The position numbers and the translations under genes are program-made. Below the pieces are notes generated by a model. That model searched no databases, was not told the DNA's origin, and was given only the letters and a program-made list of their open reading frames with translations. Below are positions 8,287 through 16,651 of a stretch of DNA of 64,000 nt, piece after piece. The DNA lies in the NCBI RefSeq assembly GCF_033963835.1, contig NZ_JAXBME010000018.1, forward strand, positions 1 to 64,000. The letters are read 5' to 3'. Positions within the stretch are counted from its first letter, which is position 1; every line of letters begins with the position of its first letter. Source of the DNA: Cytobacillus sp. IB215665 (GTDB lineage Bacteria > Bacillota > Bacilli > Bacillales > SM2101).

Positions 8287-8553
8287 TTGGAGCAACTTGA
8301 CATGTTTGATGTGATAGATGAAGAACCTCAAACAGAGAAAGAACCACGTTTCAGCTTGAATCAGCAGGTTGAAGTAAATACACCCAAGAAGCAATCAACA
8401 GATATTGAGGACTACTATTATTTAAGTGAATATGCAGGAAAAAAAGGTGTTATTGTAAAGGTCAATAGTGGTGAAAAAACTTCTTACACGGTTGATTTCG
8501 GTAATAAAGAGGGGCTATTTTATGGTGATGACTTAAAAGGGTCCTTTGAATAG
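8287..8553 (+). CDS. Small acidic protein with a beta-barrel-like C-terminus
   Basis: The TTG start at 8287 is 3 nt after the preceding stop and uses GAGGAGGGT (about 8272-8280) inside the upstream gene, so the two are probably co-translated. The 88 residues start MEQLDMFDVIDEEPQ. Residues 48-85 (YAGKKGVIVKVNSGEKTSYTV) look like an SH3/KOW-like barrel. The family is not recognised. Confidence 0.6.
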   Translation: MEQLDMFDVIDEEPQTEKEPRFSLNQQVEVNTPKKQSTDIEDYYYLSEYAGKKGVIVKVNSGEKTSYTVDFGNKEGLFYGDDLKGSFE

Positions 8554-8597
8554 CTGATCGTTGCGGTAATATATTCATTGAAAAAATTAAGAAAGAA

Positions 8598-9494
8598 ATG
8601 GTATATAGGATGAAAAACAAATCTGCTGTTGTTGTTATAAGTCTGGGTGTAGTATTTATTATCATTGGATTCATTAGAAGTGCAGGAATCGAAGTATCAG
8701 GTAGTGTAGTTACTCTTATATCTATTATTGCTGCTCTAATTAGCTTTTCAGATTTATTAGTGATAGCTAAACATAAAAAATATGCTAACAGAGTACTATT
8801 AATTGCTCTTATCCTCTTTGGTACTATCATAATTATTGCGGTTTTTAGATGGAATTTAGACTTTTTATTTACTCAATCTATTGGAGATGGTTCTACTATT
8901 ATAGGTTTAGGGTTGGTAATTCTACTATATGGATTAAAAGAAAATTATAACAAAGACCTAGTTGAGGAAAAACAGCTTAACCATGGGAAAAATGAGGAAG
9001 AACAGCTAAACAATGATCAAGTTGTTGTGGAGTTGAAATATGGAGTAACAAAGAATGAGTATGAGGAAATGATGAAGATAAATCACATCATTGTGAATTT
9101 AAAAAAAATAGACAAACAAACATCGCAATTAAATACAGTACATGATGGCTGGGCTATATTATTTGATCATTTATATTCTCATTGGGATAGGAGGAAAGGT
9201 CCATTTTATGATGGGAAAAATCGAGAGTTATTTCACTTATTTTTAAATAGACTGGATGAAGTAACAGAGATTATAGCAAATATCGCAGATCCAAATCCTA
9301 GCATAACAACTTTTTACGTTTCGATGTGGGATAAAACAACTGAAGTTTCTGTTCAACAACGAATAAATAACTGGAATACGCCAAGTACAAATACCATTGA
9401 AATAGAAATAAATGAAACATTAGAATTGTGGAATGATTTAAAGAAATTGATCATTGATCGTTATGAAAAGGAGCATTCAGAACAAAAGAATTAG
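8598..9494 (+). CDS. Four-helix membrane protein with soluble C-terminus
   Basis: Hydrophobic segments at about 8-28, 34-56, 65-87 and 100-117 are followed by roughly 180 soluble, mostly helical residues. The start is uncertain: ATG 8598 and ATG 8610 are both in frame and neither has a strong ribosome site. The family is not recognised. It lies 65 nt upstream of a PD-(D/E)XK nuclease gene in the same direction. A membrane protein next to a nuclease resembles two-gene defence or abortive systems, which is inference from context only. Confidence 0.6.
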   Translation: MVYRMKNKSAVVVISLGVVFIIIGFIRSAGIEVSGSVVTLISIIAALISFSDLLVIAKHKKYANRVLLIALILFGTIIIIAVFRWNLDFLFTQSIGDGSTIIGLGLVILLYGLKENYNKDLVEEKQLNHGKNEEEQLNNDQVVVELKYGVTKNEYEEMMKINHIIVNLKKIDKQTSQLNTVHDGWAILFDHLYSHWDRRKGPFYDGKNRELFHLFLNRLDEVTEIIANIADPNPSITTFYVSMWDKTTEVSVQQRINNWNTPSTNTIEIEINETLELWNDLKKLIIDRYEKEHSEQKN

Positions 9495-9559
9495 AGGCTG
9501 CTAAAAAACTAACCATGAACCGATACAATATACCACAAGAATGTAAAGAGGAGAATGCA

Positions 9560-10411
9560 ATGGACTGTTATTTAGTACAAACAAAAGAAGAAACATTAAC
9601 AAGGTTATATGCACTTCAAAGAGAAGGTGAAAATTTATTAGAAGACCTAAAACCAGGTGGAAGAAAGACATTACCTTACTTGGATCTTGAAATTGATATT
9701 TGGAGTGAGGTCAATAATAGCGTAATAAACGACTTGTTTAGTAACAACACTGTTCTCCAACAATTTTTGGAGACTAGTAAAATAAATGAAATTACTGGTA
9801 GTTTCCGAGTACCATATATAGTAAAAGCTAGCTCTAAAGCTGCGAGAAGAATTAATAATCAGTTGATTGCACTAAAAGAAATTATTAAAGAAATAAATCA
9901 AGGTAAATATATGGAACAAAGCAGATTATTAAATACTTCTTCTCAAAACCAAACTCTTGAGTCAATTATTAATATTTGTCGTAATTTCAAACATTTCGCT
10001 AATTCCATTCAACGTAACCCACACGGAAAAGCTAATGTTGAATCTGTCACAATTCGAAATGAATATGATTTACAGTTCTATTTTGGAGCGATACTTTCTA
10101 TGCATTTTGATGATTTTCTACCAGAAGAACCGACTACTAGTAATGGTGGTAAATATTCTTTAATTGACTTTATTTTAAAAAGGGAAAAAATTGCTGTTGA
10201 ATTAAAAATGGATATTACAAGAGCTAAACTTGAATCACAAATTACTACTGATATTAGACATTATAAAAAACATAAAGATGTAGAAAATGGGACTATTATC
10301 TTTTTTGTATATGATCCGAATAGAAAGATACCGAACCCAGTAGCGGTTGAGAATGACAACAATACAGAGGACCACGGATCTGTAGATGTTATATTAATTA
10401 TTTCTCAATAA
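9560..10411 (+). CDS. PD-(D/E)XK nuclease-domain protein
   Basis: AAAGAGGAGA (9545-9554) precedes ATG 9560; the earlier ATG 9515 lacks a ribosome site. The protein has 283 residues. The N-terminal 150 residues are helical. The C-terminal part carries a nuclease core: D203 in SLIDFILKR, then E214-x-K216 in IAVELKM, then a helix with QITTDIRHYKKH and a strand GTIIFFVYDP. This fits restriction-endonuclease-like enzymes cutting DNA with a divalent metal. The partner upstream is a membrane protein. I cannot tell restriction, repair or anti-phage use apart. Confidence 0.72.
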   Translation: MDCYLVQTKEETLTRLYALQREGENLLEDLKPGGRKTLPYLDLEIDIWSEVNNSVINDLFSNNTVLQQFLETSKINEITGSFRVPYIVKASSKAARRINNQLIALKEIIKEINQGKYMEQSRLLNTSSQNQTLESIINICRNFKHFANSIQRNPHGKANVESVTIRNEYDLQFYFGAILSMHFDDFLPEEPTTSNGGKYSLIDFILKREKIAVELKMDITRAKLESQITTDIRHYKKHKDVENGTIIFFVYDPNRKIPNPVAVENDNNTEDHGSVDVILIISQ

Positions 10412-10603
10412 ACGATAAATAATATAACTACTACCTGATTTGATGATTAAGTGTTGATTTAACACCTCTTGAATATGAATAGACACTTCAATTTGAAATT
10501 AGAAAGTATTTCATTTTACTTACAATAATAGATTATCCAATAATTATATATTGGATTTAATGGAAATAATAAGCACAGACTCTTATTAAAAGGAGGAAGT
10601 GCT

Positions 10604-10918
10604 TTGCTTTCTAAAGCTGAATACCTATTTTGTGATATATACGATTCCCTAGTGAAATACCATCAAAAAAATAGCGAGTTTGTTGTTGATTTAAAAAAGG
10701 TCGGCAAAAAGACAGAAAAAAGATTGAAACGAATATTACTTGAAGAAAACATATGCTTCACAGAACTTGATGATATGTTAATTTGTTTTCTCAATGATAA
10801 AAAGTTGAAAATTGCTCAAAAAGTATATACTCCTGGAACAATTAAAAGGTTGGAAGAAGAGGAAAAAAGATTAAACAAAGAATTCATGAAGGATATTATA
10901 AAAGTAGTCAACGATTAA
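10604..10918 (+). CDS. Small basic hypothetical protein (104 aa)
   Basis: AAAAGGAGG (10588-10596) lies 7 nt before a TTG start at 10604. The product is helical and lysine-rich (KKVGKKTEKRLKRILLEEN), with a charged C-terminal helix; no signal peptide or membrane segment. It may bind nucleic acid, but the family is not recognised. A set of three stem-loops follows at 10961-11054. Confidence 0.6.
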   Translation: MLSKAEYLFCDIYDSLVKYHQKNSEFVVDLKKVGKKTEKRLKRILLEENICFTELDDMLICFLNDKKLKIAQKVYTPGTIKRLEEEEKRLNKEFMKDIIKVVND

Positions 10919-10960
10919 TTAGTTTGAATAATTAGGATGGTCTAGAGAAAAATACTATTA

Positions 10961-11054
10961 ATCAGGTTTCACCTATACCTGATAGGCACTCTCTGGCCAT
11001 AGAGTGCTAAGGTTCCAATTTTTCTTATTTGAAAAAGCGGAACCTTTCTTTCTT
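10961..11054 (+). other. Three consecutive stem-loops, the last a terminator
   Basis: ATCAGGT/ACCTGAT (10961-10983), GCACTCT/AGAGTGC (10986-11007) and AAGGTTCC/GGAACCTT (11009-11046) lie almost end to end. The third is extended by a T5/A5 pairing and followed by a T-rich run. The third is a likely terminator for 10604-10918; the first two give the 3' end extra structure, perhaps a small RNA. Confidence 0.55.
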
Positions 11055-11114
11055 GTAGAGAATGTTGCTATAGTAGAAGAATTTGATGTGTTACGTATAT
11101 GGAGTTGAATTAAA

Positions 11115-11150
11115 ATAAAAAAAGGGCTGTAGCAACACAGCTCCTTTTTA
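11115..11150 (-). terminator. Bidirectional-type terminator ending the tiny peptide genes
   Basis: An A-rich run, GGGCTGT, a short loop, ACAGCTCC and a T run form a symmetric hairpin usable from both sides. On the minus strand it directly follows the stop of the 14-residue ORF. Confidence 0.7.
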
Positions 11151-11192
11151 TTTTGTTCCTGGTGGGAGTGGTCTATCAGAACTCATTAACAT
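11148..11192 (-). CDS. Fourteen-residue peptide ORF (SSDRPLPPG motif)
   Basis: On the minus strand AAAAGGAG lies about 6 nt before ATG 11192, giving MLMSSDRPLPPGTK and TAA immediately before a terminator. The core SSDRPLPPG resembles the SGDDxxPTGG motif of the peptide genes at 237, 1335 and 30344. It follows a DPGGG-repeat peptide gene in the same direction. It is too short for statistical support; the ribosome site, motif and terminator are the case for it. Confidence 0.45.
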   Translation of the reverse strand: MLMSSDRPLPPGTK

Positions 11193-11250
11193 ATTCACTC
11201 CTTTTACAGTGCACCAACTGCAGCTGGCTGTGATGTATTGACGCAATTAT

Positions 11251-11382
11251 CTACAACGTAGCATGGGTAGGTATTCCACCACCCGGATCTAAATGGTGCC
11301 CTCCACCAACACCTGGATCTGTAATAATAGGTCTGCCGCCTCCTGGATCCTTTGGTCTTGTACCTCCACCTGGATCAATCAT
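11251..11382 (-). CDS. Repeat peptide with four DPG(G/V)GG units (43 aa)
   Basis: AAAAGGAG lies 9 nt before ATG 11382 on the minus strand. The peptide contains IDPGGG, KDPGGG, TDPGVGG and LDPGGG spaced 9-11 residues apart and ends THATL. There is no signal peptide or hydrophobic helix. The Asp/Pro/Gly-rich repeats recall the SGDDxxPTGG peptides, but the motif differs. It may be a multi-copy signal or modified-peptide precursor; no processing enzyme is adjacent. It is followed by the 14-residue ORF and a terminator, so the pair forms a small operon. Confidence 0.65.
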   Translation of the reverse strand: MIDPGGGTRPKDPGGGRPIITDPGVGGGHHLDPGGGIPTHATL

Positions 11383-11520
11383 TCGTATCAGCTCCTTTTC
11401 ATAAATGGATATATAATCCCAATTCGACAAGAAAGCTTATATTCCTACTAGTATGTTTTAAAAGATTTATGCGAGAATTTTATGCAAAAAATAGATGCTC
11501 TCATAAGCGCCTATTAATTA

Positions 11521-11847
11521 TTAAAGCATTTCTGCATAATACCTTCCTGAAAGGCATCCAAACTCTACCTTACAAGGCAATAAAGAAACATCGGCCTTTT
11601 TGTTCATCATCAATCCTTCTACCCATGCGTACAAATCCAATGGCAATATATATGCTTTATTTTCATTATCACCTTTAATAGTTACAATAGGGATTCTTCC
11701 TTGATCCCCAAGTATCCCTGCCGAAAGAACTTCATAAACGACTCCTTTTTCATTTGTCGAGCTTACTGTTGGGATGGGGAGCGTTTCATTTTTACTTGAA
11801 TCTTTGTAAACCTTTGCACCTTGTTTATTGATTATGTATTCATCCAT
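11521..11847 (-). CDS. Hypothetical protein (108 aa)
   Basis: GAGGTGG precedes ATG 11847 on the minus strand. The protein reads MDEYIINKQGAKVYKDSS with many beta strands and a C-terminal VEFGCLSGRYYAEML. The start resembles SH3-type modules (AKVYKDSS..), which is only a resemblance. No signal peptide or membrane helix is visible. It is separated from the peptide genes by about 140 nt. Confidence 0.6.
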   Translation of the reverse strand: MDEYIINKQGAKVYKDSSKNETLPIPTVSSTNEKGVVYEVLSAGILGDQGRIPIVTIKGDNENKAYILPLDLYAWVEGLMMNKKADVSLLPCKVEFGCLSGRYYAEML

Positions 11848-12040
11848 ATTTCCACCTCATATTATTGTTATATCTAATATTCTATCAAATTATCCCATTT
11901 ATGGAATACCGTACATTTGACCGTATATAAACATTTATGTATTTCTACTCTCATTAGTTAATTGAGGTATTTATATTAGCAGTTATAACGAGTATTTTAG
12001 TTGTGCAAAATATTACTATTAATATGTAGAGGATGATTAT

Positions 12041-12370
12041 ATGTGGTCACAAGAAGATGTGATTGAAAGTTTAGCATGTGGTGATGTCCCAAAGTGGAAA
12101 TTAGCCAAATTCGTAAAATTAGAAAAACCATGGAACCGATATAGAAGACCTGAATTTGCTGAGATTATTTCACAAGAAACAAAAACCAATCAGGAATTAG
12201 TAAACCTCTTACAACATAAAAAGGAACAACGAATAGCAAAGCATGAGCTTTGGGAATTATATTTAAAAGAGCAGAATACACTTCCCCCAGGATTAGATGA
12301 AAATGACTGGGTGAAGCGATTGGAAGAATATAAAAACGACGTAGAATTTCGAAGTAAAAGGTTCATATAA
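12041..12370 (+). CDS. Hypothetical charged helical protein (109 aa)
   Basis: AGAGGATGAT precedes ATG 12041. The protein (MWSQEDVIESLACGDVPKWK) is rich in Trp, Lys and Glu and is probably all helical and cytoplasmic. The family is not recognised. The gene ends six nt before the type I toxin-antitoxin cassette that begins near 12376. Confidence 0.6.
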   Translation: MWSQEDVIESLACGDVPKWKLAKFVKLEKPWNRYRRPEFAEIISQETKTNQELVNLLQHKKEQRIAKHELWELYLKEQNTLPPGLDENDWVKRLEEYKNDVEFRSKRFI

Positions 12371-12424
12371 TCCTAATCAATTGTACATTTTCCAACAATT
12401 ATGATATTCTAATCATAGACAAGC

Positions 12425-12560
12425 AGTAACTGCATACAATAAGAAAGACCGAAGGTGCAGCAACACCAACGGCCTAACAATAGACGATTCTCTAGAGAGT
12501 CGGCTTGATAAGTCAAAATAGACCACCAATCGCTCGGCTAAAGCGTTAAGGGTGGTCTAT
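12425..12560 (+). ncRNA. Candidate antisense antitoxin RNA, copy A
   Basis: On the + strand, promoter-like boxes near 12379-12410 precede a transcript that would run into the AATAGACCACC/GGTGGTCTATT hairpin at 12521-12561. It would be complementary to the 3' part of the toxin mRNA, as in BsrG/SR4-type modules. The hairpin near 12444-12474 (GAAGGTG/CACC) would end the toxin mRNA in the other direction. Ends are inferred. Confidence 0.55.
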
Positions 12561-12646
12561 TTGTTGTCGTTTTTATTAAAAGACAGTATCGAAATGACTA
12601 GCCCGCAAAATGCTACTGCAAACATCAACGCTTCAAATACCGTCAT
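12557..12646 (-). CDS. Type I toxin, holin-like (BsrG/TxpA type), copy A
   Basis: The 29-residue peptide (MTVFEALMFAVAFCGLVISI, then a charged KND tail) is one membrane helix, typical of the holin-like type I toxins of Bacillus. AAAGGGGGTGAG lies 4 nt before the ATG. A CCCT just upstream can pair with the AGGG of the ribosome site, which may limit translation. An extended -10 (TGGTATAAT) lies about 70 nt upstream on the minus strand. Excess peptide would damage the membrane; the antisense RNA would prevent this. Confidence 0.88.
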   Translation of the reverse strand: MTVFEALMFAVAFCGLVISILSFNKNDNK

Positions 12647-12931
12647 ACGCCTCACCCCCTTTCAGGGAATGAAGCCGACCACCCTTAGAAATTCGCTATT
12701 GTATTCCAATTATACCATAGTTGCCCATATTGACGAAGTTTGCTGTGATTGTACACCTAGCGTTCGTGGCATCTTTTCTCCTTTTAAATCCGAACAAAAA
12801 AGAGTGTACTTATTCAGCTTTAGTAACCTAAAGTAACAGCCCCACATGCTTTGCAGGGCTGTTTTTTCGTGGAGTAAATATCATTGATGTATTTATATAT
12901 TATGCAACTGTTAATATTTGTATTCTCTATA

Positions 12932-13261
12932 CTATATAATCTGGACATTAATAATATCCTCGAATTTTATTCGGTGTACTTCTTCAAATTTATCCATTAC
13001 TCTTATATGTTTGTTGAGCTGATCCACAAAATGAATATGCCCCATACAAGGCTTAAAAGCTCCATTCTCAAAATATGTCACAGTCATTTCTTGTGTAAAC
13101 TCCATAGCCTCTAGGATTGTACTATTTATTTCCTCTATCTCATGCTCATCTAAGACAGGCTGCTGTACCTTATAATAATCGGCTTGAGCTTTTTTCATCA
13201 TCTTCATATGCTCAGGTTGTATAAATGCTGGCATCCATTTCATTATTCCACGATCTTTCAA
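12932..13261 (-). CDS. YolD-like family protein
   Basis: The TTG start at 13261 gives the family opening LKDRGIMKW after AGAGGTGAT; a GTG three codons upstream overlaps the ribosome site. Conserved YolD features are visible: KDRGxxKW, LPEH-like IQPEHMKMM, EAMEFTQEMTVTYFENG and the terminal IKFEDIINVQ. YolD proteins are small and often accompany Y-family polymerase genes (UvrX/YqjW); none is adjacent here. Such orphans are common on Bacillus phages and plasmids. Confidence 0.85.
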   Translation of the reverse strand: MKDRGIMKWMPAFIQPEHMKMMKKAQADYYKVQQPVLDEHEIEEINSTILEAMEFTQEMTVTYFENGAFKPCMGHIHFVDQLNKHIRVMDKFEEVHRIKFEDIINVQII

Positions 13262-13374
13262 ATGTATCACCTCTGCACTTATTATATACGAAAGTATGTT
13301 CGTTTAGTAGAGAAAATAAAAAAATTCAAATCCTATGTGTCATGTCCACACATTTATAAGAGGAGGTTCATAAG

Positions 13375-13431
13375 TTGTTACTGGATGGGTTTGGTCAGCC
13401 TACATCAAAAAGTCTTTTCCTTAATGGGTAA
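13375..13431 (+). CDS. Possible 18-residue peptide ORF
   Basis: AGAGGAGG (about 13360-13366) lies 8 nt before TTG 13375. The ORF reads LLDGFGQPTSKSLFLNG after the initiator and ends at TAA 13429-13431. A terminator-like hairpin (AAAAGTCTTT.CC / GG.AAAGGCTTTT, 13409-13441) overlaps its end. Strong ribosome site plus terminator favour a real short gene, but length is against certainty. Confidence 0.3.
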   Translation: MLLDGFGQPTSKSLFLNG

Positions 13432-13620
13432 AGGCTTTTATATTTTGCATTTATTAATAACATAAGTAGGTAAGTGAAAAGATAATTTCCTCTAAGAGCG
13501 CTTTAGTAACACTGATTGTCCATATTAATGTTGGGGGCTATGAAAATGCTCTAACCGAGGCATTAACTATATACATAGATATAATACAACAAAATAGGCG
13601 TCAGGTAATTAATCATGTAT

Positions 13621-13665
13621 AGTTCCAATTTTTCATTCCTGAAGAATTGGAACTATTGTTTTTTT
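13621..13665 (+). terminator. Intrinsic terminator between convergent units
   Basis: AGTTCCAATT and AATTGGAACT form a 10-bp stem followed by a T run. It ends rightward transcription from 13.4-13.6 kb and faces the minus-strand gene at 13664-13933. Confidence 0.8.
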
Positions 13666-13933
13666 ACATAGTAAGTAGTTTTGATTGAATGTACGTTAGT
13701 TGAGCTATTATGACTATTAATAATAAAGTAATAAAGATCCAATTAGCTTTCTTGAAAACTCTCAGTAATTTAACAATAAGCACCAGGGTCACTTTAAAAA
13801 ATCTTCTAATAAACGTTCCTATCGATGGAAAAAAATCTGGGAACATATTATTAATTACGTTCACACCTAAGTTAATTACAGCCAAACCTCCAAATATGAT
13901 AGGAGCTGTTACAATATCAATGTCTAAAATCAT
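13664..13933 (-). CDS. Small membrane protein with two hydrophobic segments
   Basis: AAAGGAGGT precedes ATG 13933. Residues 8-30 (VTAPIIFGGLAVINLGVNVI) and 62-82 (WIFITLLLIVIIAQLTYIQ) are hydrophobic, with a basic region between (FIRRFFKVT, VKLLRVFKKAN). It could be a holin-like or anchoring peptide; the family is not recognised. Confidence 0.65.
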   Translation of the reverse strand: MILDIDIVTAPIIFGGLAVINLGVNVINNMFPDFFPSIGTFIRRFFKVTLVLIVKLLRVFKKANWIFITLLLIVIIAQLTYIQSKLLTM

Positions 13934-14307
13934 TTGCTTATACCTCCTTTCTAATTTCTAAGCTTTTACATACTATAGCAGCCACTTTCTTTAATTTTAA
14001 TAAGCTATTACTATTTTTTTAAAAAAAGAGTAATTTGGTTTTCTATCAAGCCTTCCCTGCCAACCCTAAGACTTTTTCTAGTAAGCAAAAAAAGTAGGAG
14101 AATTTAAAAAATTAACGAATACATATATTAAATCTAGTTAAGAGTATGTAACTATTACAGACGCACTTCTGAAAAAAATCAAAATCCAAAACCTCCTGTA
14201 CAATAAAGAAAGATAATAACCATAGACTTAACGGCTTCAATAATTACTTGGTATTTACCAACTGCACTGAGGGAGTAATTTGATAATGTTTATAAGGAGC
14301 ACATACA
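13934..14307. other. Intergenic region with inverted repeats
   Basis: No gene is supported in this 374-nt gap between divergent genes. It contains a 28-nt near-perfect palindrome at 14007-14034 (ATTACT-A-T7 / A7-G-AGTAAT) and a looser ATTACT/AGTAAT pair around 14245-14280. These may be regulator sites or terminator remnants. Confidence 0.45.
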
Positions 14308-15180
14308 ATGAATAAATATAAAGGACTGATCTTATCAACGGAAATCCTTCCTACCAGATTTACATTACTAAATGACTGTTCAAAGTCGGATAGAAAAGAA
14401 GCCTTGAAATTTTTGTATTATAATAAAATTAATGATGATGCAATTACATCAGGTGTCCTGCGAATTCAGAATGATGGATTGGCTGTACTAGCTGGACAGT
14501 CCATGCCTGCTATTGCTGGGTTTCTATACGAAGCATTTGTGGTCCGTCATGCAAATGAGAATAAAGAAATAAAAAAGGAACTATATATGTGGAGTAACGA
14601 TGGAAAAAGGAGATTATCTGATAAACAGATATCAAAAATAGAAGTTCTTGGATTGGGGTTCCCTGAAATAAAAGAAACTCATCCAGATATCTATGCACCT
14701 CAACATTATAATAATGATATTGGTTTCATAAAGTACAGGAATTATGTTGAAGGCGCCATACTTTTTAATAAAAACCAATTGAGCAATGATATCCATTTAT
14801 TATATAACAATATCGGTCGATCACTTGGTATTCAAATTAAAGCAATTACTGGCAACGAAAGAAAAGAAATAATTGAGCCTATAATTAAAAATCAATATTC
14901 TCATGTATTAACATTACTACGAAATAATAAATCAAAGAAACAATCTGTTGATGAGTGTCGTTCGATTTTAAATAAGATGTATAACAATAATGAAATCGAT
15001 ATAGACACAATGGTTTCAACAATGAACGCAATACGATCACCAGAGCAAGTAGGTATAAGACAAAACGAAGTCGATGATTATTATGAAACTATTCAATACT
15101 GGTATGAGGATGGAATGACAAATGGTAATATAATAAGCAACCCATTGGGACAACAAGCTGCAAATGCCATTCTTGTTTGA
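14308..15180 (+). CDS. Hypothetical protein (290 aa), function unknown
   Basis: AAGGAGC lies 9 nt before ATG 14308. The protein starts MNKYKGLILSTEILPTRFTL and is soluble. A stretch around 190-215 (IGRSLGIQIKAITGNERKE) places Q-x-K after a strand, which loosely resembles nuclease cores, but the acidic partners are not clear. The helical C-terminal third ends QQAANAILV. Isolated gene with its own terminator (15244-15275). No family is recognised. Confidence 0.6.
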   Translation: MNKYKGLILSTEILPTRFTLLNDCSKSDRKEALKFLYYNKINDDAITSGVLRIQNDGLAVLAGQSMPAIAGFLYEAFVVRHANENKEIKKELYMWSNDGKRRLSDKQISKIEVLGLGFPEIKETHPDIYAPQHYNNDIGFIKYRNYVEGAILFNKNQLSNDIHLLYNNIGRSLGIQIKAITGNERKEIIEPIIKNQYSHVLTLLRNNKSKKQSVDECRSILNKMYNNNEIDIDTMVSTMNAIRSPEQVGIRQNEVDDYYETIQYWYEDGMTNGNIISNPLGQQAANAILV

Positions 15181-15243
15181 TTGATATTAAGAAATATTTT
15201 ATAGTTGATTTTATCTTGGTTCATATTGAAAAAGAATTCTAGC

Positions 15244-15275
15244 TTAGGCACTAATTAATTGAATAGGTGCCTTTT
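15244..15275 (+). terminator. Intrinsic terminator
   Basis: AGGCAC and GTGCCT form a stem across a 15-nt AT-rich loop, followed by TTTTTT. Confidence 0.75.
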
Positions 15276-15460
15276 TTAAATGGTAATTTGTAGCATGGTT
15301 TCTCTTAAGTGATCAATACCTAATACACAAACAAGAGAGGTGTTTAAATTGAGCTGAAAGTATTGGCTTCGTGGTGTCAAAAAATCATGTGATGTTTGAG
15401 AAAAAGAACTCCATATAATGCTAAGATTGTCAAAATACCAACAGGCATAGGGGGGATATT

Positions 15461-15778
15461 ATGAAAGAAGATTTCTTTGAATGGATTACAAATAAGAAGA
15501 GCTTTCTATCTAAGTATGGTATAGATACCGAAAAACTTATATTTAACGAAGAAAGTAAAAACGATTATTCAAGTGTAATTGTTCATCACTATAATCCTAA
15601 CAAGTGTCTAGGACAGATAGAAATGTTCGGAGTAAATATGGTTTATTTTGAAGTCATTGAATTTAACAGTGGTGAGAGATTAGCAATTGAGCATACCGAA
15701 CTTGATAATGAATACGATTATAACATTATATTTGAAAGTTACTTCAAAGCCTTGATTAGTGGCGAAAAAGTAGGTTAA
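15461..15778 (+). CDS. Hypothetical acidic protein (105 aa), immunity-protein-like
   Basis: AGGGGGGAT precedes ATG 15461. The acidic, aromatic-rich protein (MKEDFFEWITNKKSFLSKYG) has a mixed alpha/beta pattern and ends LISGEKVG. Size and acidity resemble small immunity proteins, but no toxin gene is adjacent, so this is a weak suggestion. A terminator follows at 15784-15812 (AAGGACCT/AGGTCCTT). Confidence 0.6.
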   Translation: MKEDFFEWITNKKSFLSKYGIDTEKLIFNEESKNDYSSVIVHHYNPNKCLGQIEMFGVNMVYFEVIEFNSGERLAIEHTELDNEYDYNIIFESYFKALISGEKVG

Positions 15779-15783
15779 AAGCA

Positions 15784-15812
15784 CGAAAGGACCTCAAAAT
15801 GTAGGTCCTTCC
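15784..15812 (+). terminator. Hairpin after 15461-15778
   Basis: AAAGGACCT and AGGTCCTT form an 8-bp stem 5 nt after the stop; the T tract is short and interrupted by CCC. Confidence 0.6.
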
Positions 15813-15913
15813 CATTTTAATTATTTATCAACATTATTGTTTAACAGAGCCAATATTAAAAATATTTGTTATTGGTTTTATTTAAATATTTTTTAGCTAT
15901 TCATGCTAATAAT

Positions 15914-16651
15914 TCAGTATTTGTCTGTTTTATACGCTTCTGATTTAGATAGTGTATTAGCGGTAACTTTGCTCCGCCTTCTCCATGTATCTCCTTCTTT
16001 AATCTTCTTGTATTCCCTGTATTTCTTTGTTTCTCTCTGAACAGGAAAGTATTTAGGATAATTAAATAGATTGTTCATTTCGTTAACAGTGCTTGGTTTT
16101 ATAGTTGACTGTTTAAATACAGTTCGCAACGCTTCTTCAATTCCATCAGTAGTATCTAAAAGTCGTTTCTTTCCATTTTCAGAAAGGTATTCAGTAAGCA
16201 TTCTTTTAAACTTATTAGCTACTCTAGCTGTTGGGAGTGATGATGTTTCGATTACTTCTTTATAGAGAATTCTTAATTCGTGTTCCATTATTAATTCTTT
16301 TTGCTTTCTATTGAAGAAGGCAGCACTGTCAGCCTGATTCTCGGTACCATTAAGGATTATGAATCTTTTAATACAATCAGAGCCAATCCTCAATTTTATC
16401 TTTGTATGAATGTTTTCTATCACCCAATTTTCTTTAGAAATGTGACTGTTACACAGCTCACAATTCTCTACAAATTCTTTATCATCGTTAGGAATATTAC
16501 CTATATATTCCCACTCTCTTCTAGCCTCTTGGAAGTTTTCTGATGTACTATTCTTGGTGAGGTTTTCAATAGTGCGTGGTCCTGGTGGTGTTTCTTTTAG
16601 ATGCTCTTCCTTTTTTCCCTTTTTTACTAAAGTGTCTTGCAGTTGCCTCAT
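15914..16651 (-). CDS. Protein with a Cys-type zinc-binding segment
   Basis: GGGGGAAT precedes ATG 16651. The 245-residue protein has a basic N-terminus, then about residues 63-96 with CELCNSHISKENWVIEN followed by RIGSDCIKRF. This C-x2-C ... C-x2-R layout fits a small zinc ribbon. The rest is helical and basic, ending in a lysine-rich tail. It may bind nucleic acid. No specific family can be named. Confidence 0.6.
   Translation of the reverse strand: MRQLQDTLVKKGKKEEHLKETPPGPRTIENLTKNSTSENFQEARREWEYIGNIPNDDKEFVENCELCNSHISKENWVIENIHTKIKLRIGSDCIKRFIILNGTENQADSAAFFNRKQKELIMEHELRILYKEVIETSSLPTARVANKFKRMLTEYLSENGKKRLLDTTDGIEEALRTVFKQSTIKPSTVNEMNNLFNYPKYFPVQRETKKYREYKKIKEGDTWRRRSKVTANTLSKSEAYKTDKY

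Larger units (their letters stand above)
12376..12740. repeat. Type I toxin-antitoxin cassette, copy A (inverted relative to copy B)
   Basis: The whole cassette matches the reverse complement of about 19470-19830: toxin promoter, leader, toxin ORF, terminator and antisense RNA region, with scattered substitutions. The copies are about 7 kb apart in opposite orientation and could recombine to invert the segment between them. Boundaries are estimated by eye. Confidence 0.85.

Noticed and set aside
13490-13620. Coding-like stretch (ALVTLIVHINVGGYENALTE and onward) before a terminator
   Set aside because: No standard start codon in frame and a stop just upstream; at best a gene remnant, so not listed as a gene.
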